Source: Myxococcales bacterium
GTDB lineage: Bacteria; Myxococcota_A; Polyangia; Haliangiales; Haliangiaceae
Length of the DNA stretch: 64,000 nucleotides
Reading direction: 5' to 3'
Assembly: GCA_016707895.1 (NCBI GenBank)
Contig: JADJGV010000003.1
Coordinates: forward strand, 1-64,000
Shown here: positions 32,774 to 44,595 of the stretch, one piece after another
How positions within the stretch are numbered: position 1 is the stretch's first letter
Layout: every line of letters begins with the position of its first letter
Made by a program: the position numbers and the translations under genes
The notes under the pieces: generated by a model
Told to the model about the DNA's origin: nothing
The model's input: only the letters and a program-made list of their open reading frames with translations
Databases searched by the model: none

Positions 32774-33949
32774 ATGGCCATCGCTCCCGATGTTGTCCTC
32801 ACCACCTTCCTGCGGTTCTTCTCGGGGCTCGACAAGGCGGGCAAGCCGGTGCCTTGGCTCAAAGAGCGTGAGCGCATCGAAGCGCTCGTGGAAGCGATCC
32901 TGGAGTCGCCCCTGTTCGCCAGCATCGCGGGCGGATCGTTCGACGGTGGCCCCTTCGCCGCCGTCGCACCGGGCAAGCTTGCCAAGAAGATCGCGAGCGG
33001 CAAAGAAGTCATCGCCCGACTCCAGGACCAAGCGTCCAACCGGACGCTCCTCGTCGGACTCGACCTGTATCCGGAGCGGGCCGAGGTCCGCTTGATGGTG
33101 ACCGGCCCGGCCCTCGCCGCGAACGCCGCGGGCGCCATCGATGAGCTGATCGCCGTGGCCAAGCGCTGCGTCACAGCGCTGCGCGGCGCGGCCGGCCTCA
33201 GCGATGGTTACGTCCAAGCCGACTACCAGGGCTCCTCGCTCGATTACCCACGGCCCCGCCCCCCGCGCGAGGCGCCGCGCTACCCGGCGCGCTCGATCGT
33301 CACGCTCCTCGACCCGGCGTTCCATGCCACGCCGGCCCGCTTCGCGAAGCCGGAGCAGCTCAAGGCGCTCCTGACCCCAGCCCCACCCGCGCCAGCCAAG
33401 ATGACCAAGGACGACGGCCTGGTCGTCGTGCGGTGGACCAGCACCCTCGACGACGCAGCCCTGAAAGCCGGCGCGAGCGCCCACGCCCAGTGGGTGGCCG
33501 ACCGCCTCGCCCCCGACATCGTCGACGGCTTCAACGAGCACGGCGACCAGCGCGACGCTCGCGCCGAGGGCAGCAAGGGCCGCGGCAAGCTGACGTTCTA
33601 CGACGCCGAGAGCGAGGTCGGCTACAAGGCGGTCCTGGTGCTACCCGATGGCACGCCTGAGGAGCGGGGCTGGAAGGAGGCGACGAAGGTCGCCAAGGCC
33701 GGCGCGTTGCCAGACGGCACGCCGGTCGCCGCGGTCCGAGTGATCGTGCCGCTGCGCCACCACGCGTTCGAGATCGCCGAACAGGCTCGGGCAGCCGGCA
33801 TCGACGGCGTGCTCTACCCAGACGACGACGGGGACCTGTGGAATCCGGACCCGCCAGGCGCGTGGCGGACGCCGCCGATCCAGCTCGAGGCGCCCAAGTC
33901 TGCGAAAACGAGTGACAAATCCACGAAGGCAAAGCCGAAGGGGAAGTGA
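32774..33949 (+). CDS. unknown two-part protein beside DUF4157 gene
   Basis: This is a soluble 391-residue protein. The first half (FLRFFSGLDKAGKPVPWLKE, LLVGLDLYPERAEVRLMVTG) contains a compact alpha/beta domain ending with YVQADYQGSSLDYPRP. The second half (GLVVVRWTSTLDDAALKAGA, KLTFYDAESEVGYKAVLVL) is another alpha/beta unit, and the tail is Lys-rich. I recognise no family. It precedes the giant DUF4157 gene by 69 bases on the same strand, the position where effector-immunity pairs often have their partner, but nothing in the sequence proves that. ATG 32774 is preferred over GTG 32768 because TAGCCT ends nine bases before it. Confidence 0.75.
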   Translation: MAIAPDVVLTTFLRFFSGLDKAGKPVPWLKERERIEALVEAILESPLFASIAGGSFDGGPFAAVAPGKLAKKIASGKEVIARLQDQASNRTLLVGLDLYPERAEVRLMVTGPALAANAAGAIDELIAVAKRCVTALRGAAGLSDGYVQADYQGSSLDYPRPRPPREAPRYPARSIVTLLDPAFHATPARFAKPEQLKALLTPAPPAPAKMTKDDGLVVVRWTSTLDDAALKAGASAHAQWVADRLAPDIVDGFNEHGDQRDARAEGSKGRGKLTFYDAESEVGYKAVLVLPDGTPEERGWKEATKVAKAGALPDGTPVAAVRVIVPLRHHAFEIAEQARAAGIDGVLYPDDDGDLWNPDPPGAWRTPPIQLEAPKSAKTSDKSTKAKPKGK

Positions 33950-33992
33950 CCTCAGAGCAATTCTCTGGGGGATATTCGTGGCCCGGACCTCG

Positions 33993-33998
33993 TACAAT
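33993..33998 (+). promoter_or_regulatory. -10 hexamer TACAAT upstream of DUF4157 gene
   Basis: TACAAT ends 20 bases before GTG 34019, giving a leader of about 14 bases with a purine-rich GAGGGGG able to act as a Shine-Dalgarno. The gene is therefore conventionally led, unlike many neighbours. Confidence 0.45.
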
Positions 33999-34018
33999 CT
34001 GGCCGAGGGGGCCTGATC

Positions 34019-37000
34019 GTGATCGACTCAACCCAGTCCGGACGCCAGTTGCTCTCGGCCGCTTCGCGTTCGGCGAAGCGCGCCGACGAGCAGGACGACG
34101 ATCTCGCGCCGCTCCCGCGACATGCGGAGCCCGGCAAGACGACCCGACTGGTCGCCCCTGGCGACGAAGCCGCCACGCCTCCGACGCGCGCGGCCACCAC
34201 GCCCCGCATCGACCGCCGGGCCGAAGTCGACGCCGCGGTCGACGACGGTGCCCTCGCGTCGGCCTTCGATCTCATCCAGGGGGCCAGCCACGGCCCGTCG
34301 CTGCCCGACCACCTGGCGCGCCGCTTCGCGGCCCAGCTCGGCGTCGACGTCGCGCGGCTCCGCATCCACACCGACGCCAGCGCCGCCGCCGCCGCCGCGA
34401 CCCTGAACGCCCGCGCCTTCACGATCGGGAACGACATCTACTTCGCCGACGGCGCCTACGATCCCGACAGCGAGGCGGGCGTCCGGCTCATCGCCCACGA
34501 GATGGTGCACGTCGCCGAGAACCAGCGCGGCATCGCCCCCACCTCGAGCCCCGTCTCCCAGCCGGGCGACCACCACGAGCGGCGCGCCGACGAGTTCGCC
34601 GACCGCTTCAGCTCGCGTCGCACGACCATCGAGACGTCCGACCCCGCCGAGATGGTCGAGCACGTCCGCGCGTTCGGCCAGCGGATCCCGCTGCCGTACG
34701 CGGCTGAGCTCGAAGAGCACTTCGGCACGAGCTTCGACTTCGTGGAGGCCTACACCGGCGAGGCCGCCGAGCTGGCGTGTCGGCTCATGGCCGCGAGCGC
34801 GTTCGCGGTCCGCAGCGTGGTCGCGCTGGCCGATCCCAGCGCGCAACGCGACACGTTGATGCACGAGCTGACCCACGTGATGCAGATGGGCGGACGGTCG
34901 GCGATCGCGCCCAGCCGCTTCGCGACCGGGTCGCTCGGCATCGGCGCCGCCGAGAGCGCGGCCGAGCACGAGGCCGAGCGCCACGCGGCAACGCCGACGG
35001 TGTCGGCTGATCGCAGCACCATCCACCGCACGACCAAGCCGCCCGCGGCCGGCGGCAAGGTCGAGCCGGCCAAGGTCGCCAAGTTCTGCGAAGGCCAGGC
35101 CGCCAAGGACGCGGACAAGTCGAAGCTCAAGTGGGGTTTCAAGTCGGGTGCCACCGCCACCCACCGCTACTACAGCGCGAGCGGCGTCTTCAGCGCCGAC
35201 GAGCTCAAGAAGGCGGGCGCGACCGACGACTTCATCAAGGAGGCCCTGGGCGCGAGCGGCGTGATGAAGGGCGTCAAGGGCTTCCTCCTGCACGAGGCCC
35301 CCGGTGGCTACATCGTCAGCCGCACGGGGCAGAAGCCGCCGGTCGAGTGGAAGTCGCCGGTCGTCGAGACCAAGCCCTACGGCAAGAAGTGGAAAGACGA
35401 CCTCGAGGTCGTCGAGGAGCTGAAGGTCAAGTTCACGTGGGGCGACGGCGACGCGCTCGACCAGACCGATCCGCCGACCTCGAACACCGAGGCCAAGACC
35501 CTCCGCGGGGTCATGCGCACCGCGGTCGCGACGAAGTACGCCAAGGAGAAGCCGCCCTTCGCGACCTTCTACGCGAAGGTGGTGAACAGCACCGGCAAGA
35601 AGTTCGACAACAAGACGACCGGCTCCATCTTCGAGGAGCTGGTCGCGCTGGTGGCGGTCGCCGAAGGCAACAAGCAGGCGACCAAGGCGATCCCGGTGTG
35701 GGACTCGAAGGACAAGGCCGCCACCCAGGACCTACAGGACGCCCTCAGCGGGATGGGCAAGAGCCGGCTCGACGGCGACGGCGTCGTCGCCAAGACCAAG
35801 GGCAACTTCATCACCCTCTCCGAGGCCAAGGCCTACGTCGAGGGCGCCGGCCCGACCGGCGGCGACATCAAGAAGATGGGGCAGTACAAGCTCCTGATGG
35901 ACGACGGACACGAGGGCTACTACAGCGACAACGGCACCGTCACCCGCGTGAAGCTCGGCCACGTCGCCTACACGATCGCGGCGCCCAAGCCGGGGCCGGA
36001 CGGCAAGTTCGACAAGACGAAGACCCAGGCCGAGGCGACCCTGACGAAGTGGATGGAGGCGCTCGCCGACGCGTTCGACGGCGGCAGCGCACCCAAGAAG
36101 AACCCGGGCAAGGGCAAATACTCGGCCGACAAGTGGTCGCTGTCACCGCCCCCGACCGGCGAGTACAAGTTCAAGGTCAAGTTCAACCCCGAGCTCGAGT
36201 TCACGGTCCCGTCCGGCACTACGCAGATCAACCTCGACAACCCGATGGTCGAGGTCCCCGGCCTCAAGGTCAGCAGCATCCGGGCGACCGTCGACGACAA
36301 GCACGTCGTCAAGTCGGGCACGGTGACCTACGGCGTCGACGCCGGCGACATCAAGAAGGCGCCCGCGGCCAAGCCGCTCACGTCCGACCCGGCCGGCGGC
36401 GGTGGCCAGGTCGACAACAAGCTCACCGGCCTCACCAGCAAGCTGAAGGACTTCCTGCCGGTCGACATCGACGCGGCGATCGTCGATGACGGGGTCGAGG
36501 CGACGATCAAGCTCAAGCAGGGTCAGAAGGTCCCGAGCCTCGGCGGGTTCACGCTCGACGGCGACGTCTCGGAGATCAAGGCCACCTACAAGGGCGGCGG
36601 CACGCTGGCGATCAACGCCACCGTCGGGCTCAAGCACAAGAACGGGAAGATCAAGGGCTCGGTCTCGGTCAGCTACGACAACGGCTGGGCCTTCGAGGGC
36701 ACGCTCAAGATCGACGAGGGCCTGATCCCCGGCGTGAAGGGCCTCGAGGCCACCGTCTCGAAGTCCGCCAACGGCGAATGGAAGGTCGGCGCGGACGAGT
36801 TCAAGATCGAGAAGCAGTTCGGCGCGATCAAGCTGACCGGCACCGGCACCGATCTCGAGTACAACATCACGACCGAGCAGTTCAAGGGCGACCTCGAGCT
36901 GGACGCGGACCTCGGGGCCTTCGGCAAGGCCAAGGGCAAGGCGAAGATCGAGCGGAACAAGCTCACCAAGGGCTCGCTCTCGTACGACTCACCCGAGCTG

Positions 37001-38947
37001 AAGTACCCGCCCAAGGCCGCCGAGCCGGCCATCACCGGCACCGTCGGTGGCACGCTCACGTTCAACGACGGCAAGTTCTCCGGCAACATCACCGGCACCG
37101 CCAACCTGAACGCCAAGGGGCTGAAGAAGCTGGCGCCGGAGGGCGTGGGCCTGGCGGTCGACGTCAACGTCGAGCACGACGGCACCTACTCGGGCAGCAT
37201 CAAGTCGACCAAGCCGATCCAGCTTGGCAAGCACATCAAGGTCTCGGAGGTCGGCTGCACCTTCGCGAAGGACGGCTCGCTGACTGGCAACTTCAGCGTC
37301 GAGATCGTCAACATCAAGAACCTGAAGACCGCCAAGGCGACCGGCACCGTCGACGCGAGCGGCGTCCACATCACCGACGCCGAGGCCACCGTCGAGTTCG
37401 GCGACAAGGACAAGGGCAAGTTCTGGGGCTCGATCACCGCGAAGTACAACGACGAGAAGGGCTTCGACGTCGAGGGCACGGCCAACTACAAGATCAAGGA
37501 CGACATCATCGCGACGGGTACGATCAAGTACTCGCAGGAGACCAACGCGATCGGCGTCGAGCTGAAGGTCACCGAGATCACGCTCTTCGACAAGAAGATC
37601 TCCAAGCAGCTGTTCTCGGCGTCCAAGCAGATCCCGGTCGTCAACATCTACGGCCTCGGCATCTACATCGACATCGGCCTCGACCTCGGCTTCGACTTCG
37701 GCTTCAAGCTGACGATGACGCCGTCGGCGAAGGTCGAGGACTTCTCGCTCGACACGATGGAGTACAAGCGGATCGCGGCCAAGCTCGAGGTCGGCGGCGA
37801 CATCTACGCGCAGCTCACCGGCACGCCCAAGCTGGGCATCGGCGTGTTCGCGATCGACCCGTCGATCATCCGCGGCGGCGGCGGCCTCAAGGTGCCCATC
37901 GTCGGACGCCTCGACGTCAAGCCCAAGGCCACGTTCGACGTCGGCTACTCGCCGAGCGGCGGCGCCGACGCGTCGGCCAAGCTGGGCATCTCCGGCGAGT
38001 TCGGCATCAAGGGCTCGGTCAAGCCCTACGCCGAGTTCGCGCTGCTCAACAACCTTTGGAACCCGAAGTGGGAGGGCGAGGCGCTCGCCGAGTTCGAGAT
38101 CCTCAAGCCCACCGAGCTGTTCAACTTCACCGTCGACCTGAACAGCAAGGAGAAGCAGGAGGACCCGGCGCTGCCCGGGAAGAACGAGACCAAGGCGCCG
38201 ACCGAGCCCGAGGGCGACCAGAAGGCCAAGGCCGCGCCCAAGGATCCCGTCGAGCGCGGCGGCGGCGCCGGCAAGACCGACGCCAAGCAGGGCGAGGTCG
38301 CCGAGGGCGGCGACCAGGGCCCGTTCAGCCTCGACGCGCTGATGGAGAAGCTGAAGGCCATCCCCGGCTTCGCCACCGCGAAGAAGATCTTCGAGTACGG
38401 CCAGAAGATCTGGAAGGTCGTGAAGCCGGTCTGGGACCTGTTCGAGCCGCTGATGGACATCATCGTCAAGCGCATCGAGGAGGTCATCGACCTGTTCGAT
38501 CCGGCGCCGTCGATGGACAACATCGGCGAGTTCCTGTGGAAGCTGGCCAAGCTGCTCTTCAACCTGTCGTTCGGCGGGCTCTCCGAGATCGCCAGCGCGA
38601 TCAAGTCGCTGCTCGGCAAGGCCGCGGCGTTCGCCAAGAAGCTGATCAACAAGGCCGTGCAGGACGGCCACCTCGGCGTGAAGCGCCACAGCTACTACAT
38701 CTGGATGCCGTGGCCCAAGGACGACATCGAGTTCATGGCCGCCGCCGAGTGGAAGATCAACATCCCCGGCGTCGGCAACCTCGGCCAGCACGGCCCGCCA
38801 GGCTTCTTGCTGCGCCCGACCGGCGTGGTGTCGCTGGTGCTGTACGAGGCGCTGCAGGCCGTCGGCATCGGCTACACGTACGTGGGCAACAGCGACATCA
38901 ACCGGCCGTACAACGACATCTGGACCGGCGCCGGCGCGCGCGGCTAG
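34019..38947 (+). CDS. giant DUF4157 (eCIS_core) protein with two HExxH modules
   Basis: This protein has 1642 residues and no signal peptide. Residues about 90-190 are a DUF4157/eCIS_core domain: FTIGNDIYFADGAYDPDSEA then IAHEMVHVAE with HEMVH at 160-164. A second related module at about 235-310 has LMHELTHVMQ with HELTH at 282-286, so there are two zincin-like sites. Residues about 340-750 are mixed and Lys-rich. About 750-1370 is a long run of beta-strand repeats (GTGTVDASG-, GSITAKYND- and GTIKYSQET-like units) resembling membrane-spanning or bridge-like beta sheets. Hydrophobic helices follow near 1440-1560, with a C-terminal domain (HSYYIWMPWPKDDIEFMAAA). DUF4157 proteins are found with extracellular contractile injection systems as cargo or processing factors. 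The AAA+ gene next door fits this. Confidence 0.88.
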   Translation: MIDSTQSGRQLLSAASRSAKRADEQDDDLAPLPRHAEPGKTTRLVAPGDEAATPPTRAATTPRIDRRAEVDAAVDDGALASAFDLIQGASHGPSLPDHLARRFAAQLGVDVARLRIHTDASAAAAAATLNARAFTIGNDIYFADGAYDPDSEAGVRLIAHEMVHVAENQRGIAPTSSPVSQPGDHHERRADEFADRFSSRRTTIETSDPAEMVEHVRAFGQRIPLPYAAELEEHFGTSFDFVEAYTGEAAELACRLMAASAFAVRSVVALADPSAQRDTLMHELTHVMQMGGRSAIAPSRFATGSLGIGAAESAAEHEAERHAATPTVSADRSTIHRTTKPPAAGGKVEPAKVAKFCEGQAAKDADKSKLKWGFKSGATATHRYYSASGVFSADELKKAGATDDFIKEALGASGVMKGVKGFLLHEAPGGYIVSRTGQKPPVEWKSPVVETKPYGKKWKDDLEVVEELKVKFTWGDGDALDQTDPPTSNTEAKTLRGVMRTAVATKYAKEKPPFATFYAKVVNSTGKKFDNKTTGSIFEELVALVAVAEGNKQATKAIPVWDSKDKAATQDLQDALSGMGKSRLDGDGVVAKTKGNFITLSEAKAYVEGAGPTGGDIKKMGQYKLLMDDGHEGYYSDNGTVTRVKLGHVAYTIAAPKPGPDGKFDKTKTQAEATLTKWMEALADAFDGGSAPKKNPGKGKYSADKWSLSPPPTGEYKFKVKFNPELEFTVPSGTTQINLDNPMVEVPGLKVSSIRATVDDKHVVKSGTVTYGVDAGDIKKAPAAKPLTSDPAGGGGQVDNKLTGLTSKLKDFLPVDIDAAIVDDGVEATIKLKQGQKVPSLGGFTLDGDVSEIKATYKGGGTLAINATVGLKHKNGKIKGSVSVSYDNGWAFEGTLKIDEGLIPGVKGLEATVSKSANGEWKVGADEFKIEKQFGAIKLTGTGTDLEYNITTEQFKGDLELDADLGAFGKAKGKAKIERNKLTKGSLSYDSPELKYPPKAAEPAITGTVGGTLTFNDGKFSGNITGTANLNAKGLKKLAPEGVGLAVDVNVEHDGTYSGSIKSTKPIQLGKHIKVSEVGCTFAKDGSLTGNFSVEIVNIKNLKTAKATGTVDASGVHITDAEATVEFGDKDKGKFWGSITAKYNDEKGFDVEGTANYKIKDDIIATGTIKYSQETNAIGVELKVTEITLFDKKISKQLFSASKQIPVVNIYGLGIYIDIGLDLGFDFGFKLTMTPSAKVEDFSLDTMEYKRIAAKLEVGGDIYAQLTGTPKLGIGVFAIDPSIIRGGGGLKVPIVGRLDVKPKATFDVGYSPSGGADASAKLGISGEFGIKGSVKPYAEFALLNNLWNPKWEGEALAEFEILKPTELFNFTVDLNSKEKQEDPALPGKNETKAPTEPEGDQKAKAAPKDPVERGGGAGKTDAKQGEVAEGGDQGPFSLDALMEKLKAIPGFATAKKIFEYGQKIWKVVKPVWDLFEPLMDIIVKRIEEVIDLFDPAPSMDNIGEFLWKLAKLLFNLSFGGLSEIASAIKSLLGKAAAFAKKLINKAVQDGHLGVKRHSYYIWMPWPKDDIEFMAAAEWKINIPGVGNLGQHGPPGFLLRPTGVVSLVLYEALQAVGIGYTYVGNSDINRPYNDIWTGAGARG

Positions 38948-38971
38948 CTAGCCGCGGCGACGCGGTCGGCG

Positions 38972-38977
38972 TAGAGT
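38972..38977 (+). promoter_or_regulatory. -10 hexamer TAGAGT, 6 nt before GTG 38984
   Basis: TAGAGT, six bases, GTG of the lipoprotein gene. No convincing -35. Confidence 0.45.
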
Positions 38978-38983
38978 CGCGCC

Positions 38984-39556
38984 GTGCGCTGGTTGTTCAT
39001 CGTCGCGTTGCTGGCGGGTTGCAGCTCGTCGAAGTCGTCGCCGCCCGCCGCGGGCTCGGGCTCGGCCTCGCGCGCCGCGCCCGGCGCCCCGGCGCGCTCC
39101 ACCGAGAGGGCGCCCGCCGACGTCCTCACCGCCCAGCCCGGAAAGGCCTCGTCCATGACCAAGTTCACCCTGAATGTCGACGGCGAGCCGCCGGTGGCGG
39201 TCGAGCTCGCGGTGCCCAGCGGCTGGCGCGCCGACGGCTCGCCCGACCCGGCGTGGTCGCGCGAGGGCGCGCTGATGCTGTCGCTGGTGGCGGTCTCGCC
39301 GAGCGGCGACGACGACCAGGCGCGCGTGAACCGCGCGATCCGGATGCAGTACGACGCGGTCGGCGCCGACGAGCGCACCGACCTGCCCGACGGCCGCGTG
39401 TGGATCGCGCACCGTGAGGGCGAGAACCTGCACGCGCGCATGTTCGTGCCGTACCCCGGCGGCGTCGTGATGGGCGTGGCGATCCTCGGCGCGGAAGGCG
39501 CCGGCGCGCTGCCCGAGGTCCGGGCCGCGTTCGAGACGCTGACGATCGCCCGCTGA
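38984..39556 (+). CDS. lipoprotein, unknown function
   Basis: This is a 190-residue lipoprotein: a minimal signal MRWLFIVALLAGC with lipobox LAGC (Cys13), a Ser/Ala/Pro tether to about residue 55, then a small alpha/beta domain (KFTLNVDGEPPVAVELAVPS, ALMLSLVAVSPSGDDDQA, NLHARMFVPYPGGVVMGVAI). The fold pattern resembles small lipoproteins with a DcrB/PsbP-like shape that carry Trp and Gly turns. GTG start. It lies between the DUF4157 and AAA+ genes, so it could be the membrane anchor of that group. Confidence 0.8.
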   Translation: MRWLFIVALLAGCSSSKSSPPAAGSGSASRAAPGAPARSTERAPADVLTAQPGKASSMTKFTLNVDGEPPVAVELAVPSGWRADGSPDPAWSREGALMLSLVAVSPSGDDDQARVNRAIRMQYDAVGADERTDLPDGRVWIAHREGENLHARMFVPYPGGVVMGVAILGAEGAGALPEVRAAFETLTIAR

Positions 39557-39602
39557 TCTGGATCGCGGCGGCCGCGACCGCGCGAGCGCCGCGGTTCGCG
39601 CG

Positions 39603-39608
39603 TAGAAT
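39603..39608 (+). promoter_or_regulatory. -10 hexamer TAGAAT, 6 nt before ATG 39615
   Basis: TAGAAT, six bases, ATG of the AAA+ ATPase. Confidence 0.5.
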
Positions 39609-39614
39609 GGCCGC

Positions 39615-42842
<3,228 letters not shown>

Positions 42843-42852
42843 CGGCGCGCGC

Positions 42853-44031
42853 TCAGGCGCCGGCGAGGATCAGCACGAACAGCGTGAGGTCGTAGACCGC
42901 GTGGGCCGCCATGCTGGCGATCGTGCTGGTGCGCCGGCGCAGCGCGCCGAACACCAGGCCCAGCAGGAACACCGACAGCACACCGTCGATCGAGTACTGC
43001 AGCGCGTGGCCGGCGGCGAAGAACAGGTTGGCGAACACCAGCCCCAGCCGCGGCTGCAGCACGCCGCGCACCGCCAGCTCCTCGCCGACGCCGGCCGCCA
43101 CCGCGATCGCGACGCTCGACGCCAGCGTCAACGACGGCACGCCGAACAGCCGGTCGAGCTGGTCCTCGTCGACGCGCGGCAGGCCCAGCCCGGCGGCGGC
43201 GTGGGTCAGCAGGTAGTCGAGCCCGAGCGCCAGCGGCACCAGCGCCAGCCCGACGCCGACGCCGACGCCGACCGCGCGCCAGCCCGGCCAGCGCAGCCCG
43301 AGCCGCTCGCGGCAGGTCGCGGCGCCGCGGTGGACGCCGTAGCCGACCAGCACGAACGCGCCGGGGATGATCCACAAGAGCGGCAGCAGCGTCTCGAGCG
43401 CCGAGTCGTGGTCGTCGCGCTCGGGGTGGCGCGCCATCAGGTCCAGCAGCAGCGCGCGGCCGCCGGTGCCGATCAGCGGCGCCAGGCTGAACGCGGTGAG
43501 CCCGACCGCCAGCACCAGCGCGACGTGGTGCGCGTGATCGTCGGGCCGCAGGCCGAGGCGCCGCATCACCGGGCGCGCCAGCGGCGTCGCCGCCACGGCG
43601 GTCGCCAGGCTCGCGACCACCGCCGCGACGTAGACACCGCCGCGCAGGCCCGCGGCGTCGGGGTACGCCTCGCCGGCCATCCCGACCAGCGACAGCACGA
43701 TCAACAACAGCAGCAAGCCGGCGACGACCCACGCGACCACCCGGGCCCAGAAGCGGCGAACGCCCATGTGCGCGAACCAGCCGACGATCGCGAACGGCCA
43801 CACCATCAAGCCGGCCTCGGCCAGATCCCCGAGGAAGCCGCCGGTCGCGGCGCCAGCGATCGACACCACCAGCGCGATCAGCGCGCCGAGCGCCAGCGCC
43901 CAGCGCTCGCGGCGCAGGTAGCCGGGCGGCGTCAGCGGCGGCGGCGGCGGCGCGTAGTAGCCCGGCGCCGGGTAATAGCCCCCGGGCATCGGGTAGTGCG
44001 GCGGATAGCCGGGTGGCGGCCACGGGTTCAT
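42853..44031 (-). CDS. CPBP-family intramembrane metalloprotease
   Basis: This is a 392-residue polytopic inner-membrane protein. The N-terminal 35 residues are a Pro/Tyr-rich cytoplasmic tail (WPPPGYPPHYPMPGGYY). Eight or more membrane helices follow. The CPBP (Rce1-like) active-site motifs are intact: GVGEELAVRG (EExxxR), FFAAGHALQ (FxxxH) and ASMAAHAVYDL (HxxxB). These enzymes cleave prenylated or leader peptides. A Shine-Dalgarno GGAGG precedes ATG 44031. It is divergent from the thioesterase. Confidence 0.92.
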   Translation of the reverse strand: MNPWPPPGYPPHYPMPGGYYPAPGYYAPPPPPLTPPGYLRRERWALALGALIALVVSIAGAATGGFLGDLAEAGLMVWPFAIVGWFAHMGVRRFWARVVAWVVAGLLLLLIVLSLVGMAGEAYPDAAGLRGGVYVAAVVASLATAVAATPLARPVMRRLGLRPDDHAHHVALVLAVGLTAFSLAPLIGTGGRALLLDLMARHPERDDHDSALETLLPLLWIIPGAFVLVGYGVHRGAATCRERLGLRWPGWRAVGVGVGVGLALVPLALGLDYLLTHAAAGLGLPRVDEDQLDRLFGVPSLTLASSVAIAVAAGVGEELAVRGVLQPRLGLVFANLFFAAGHALQYSIDGVLSVFLLGLVFGALRRRTSTIASMAAHAVYDLTLFVLILAGA

Positions 44032-44129
44032 CGCACGGCCTCCAAGCCCACGGGGACAGTGTCGCGCACGCGCGCGGCCGCGGCAAGGCGCGCGTTGCCG
44101 GCGCCGTGACGATCAGCGACGCTGCCGCG

Positions 44130-44594
44130 ATGGCCGATCCCGATCCGACCGACGCCGCCGCGTACATCAACCAGCACCGCGGCGGCTGGAACCAGGCGAT
44201 GGCGCTGACGTTCGTGCGCGCGACCGCCGACGAGTGCGTCGCCGAGCTGACCGTCGGCCCGCAGCACCTGCAGCCCTACGGCATCGTCCACGGCGGCGTC
44301 CACGCCGGCATCATCGAGGCCGCGTGCTCGACCGGCGCGGCGGTGGCGGCGATGGCGCGCGGCCAGACGGTCGTCGGGCTCGAGAACTCCACGGCGTTCA
44401 TCCGCGCCGCGCGCGGCGGCGTGCTGCGCGTGACCGCGCGCCCGCTGACCCGCGGCCGCCGCACCCAGGTGTGGGACGCGACGGTCACCGACGCCGACGG
44501 CGCGCTCCTGGCCACCGGCCGCGTGCGCTTGATGTGCCTCGACGCCGGCGCCGATCTGGCCGGCCGCACCGCCGGCATGGCGCCGAGCGAGTGA
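44130..44594 (+). CDS. PaaI-family hotdog thioesterase
   Basis: This is a 154-residue acyl-CoA thioesterase with a hotdog fold. The signature QPYGIVHGGVHAGIIEAACS contains the catalytic Asp/His region HGGVHAG, then GQTVVGLENSTAFIRA and RPLTRGRRTQVWDATVTD. It cleaves short or aromatic acyl-CoA. ATG 44130 is preferred over GTG 44106 because GACGCT lies six bases upstream and the fold begins here. It ends two bases before the converging kinase gene. Confidence 0.9.
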   Translation: MADPDPTDAAAYINQHRGGWNQAMALTFVRATADECVAELTVGPQHLQPYGIVHGGVHAGIIEAACSTGAAVAAMARGQTVVGLENSTAFIRAARGGVLRVTARPLTRGRRTQVWDATVTDADGALLATGRVRLMCLDAGADLAGRTAGMAPSE

Positions 44595-44595
44595 G

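Noticed and set aside
32774..38947. complete toxin-immunity pair
   Set aside because: No toxin catalytic domain is identified at the C-terminus of the DUF4157 protein and the upstream gene matches no known immunity family, so the call was kept as unknown.
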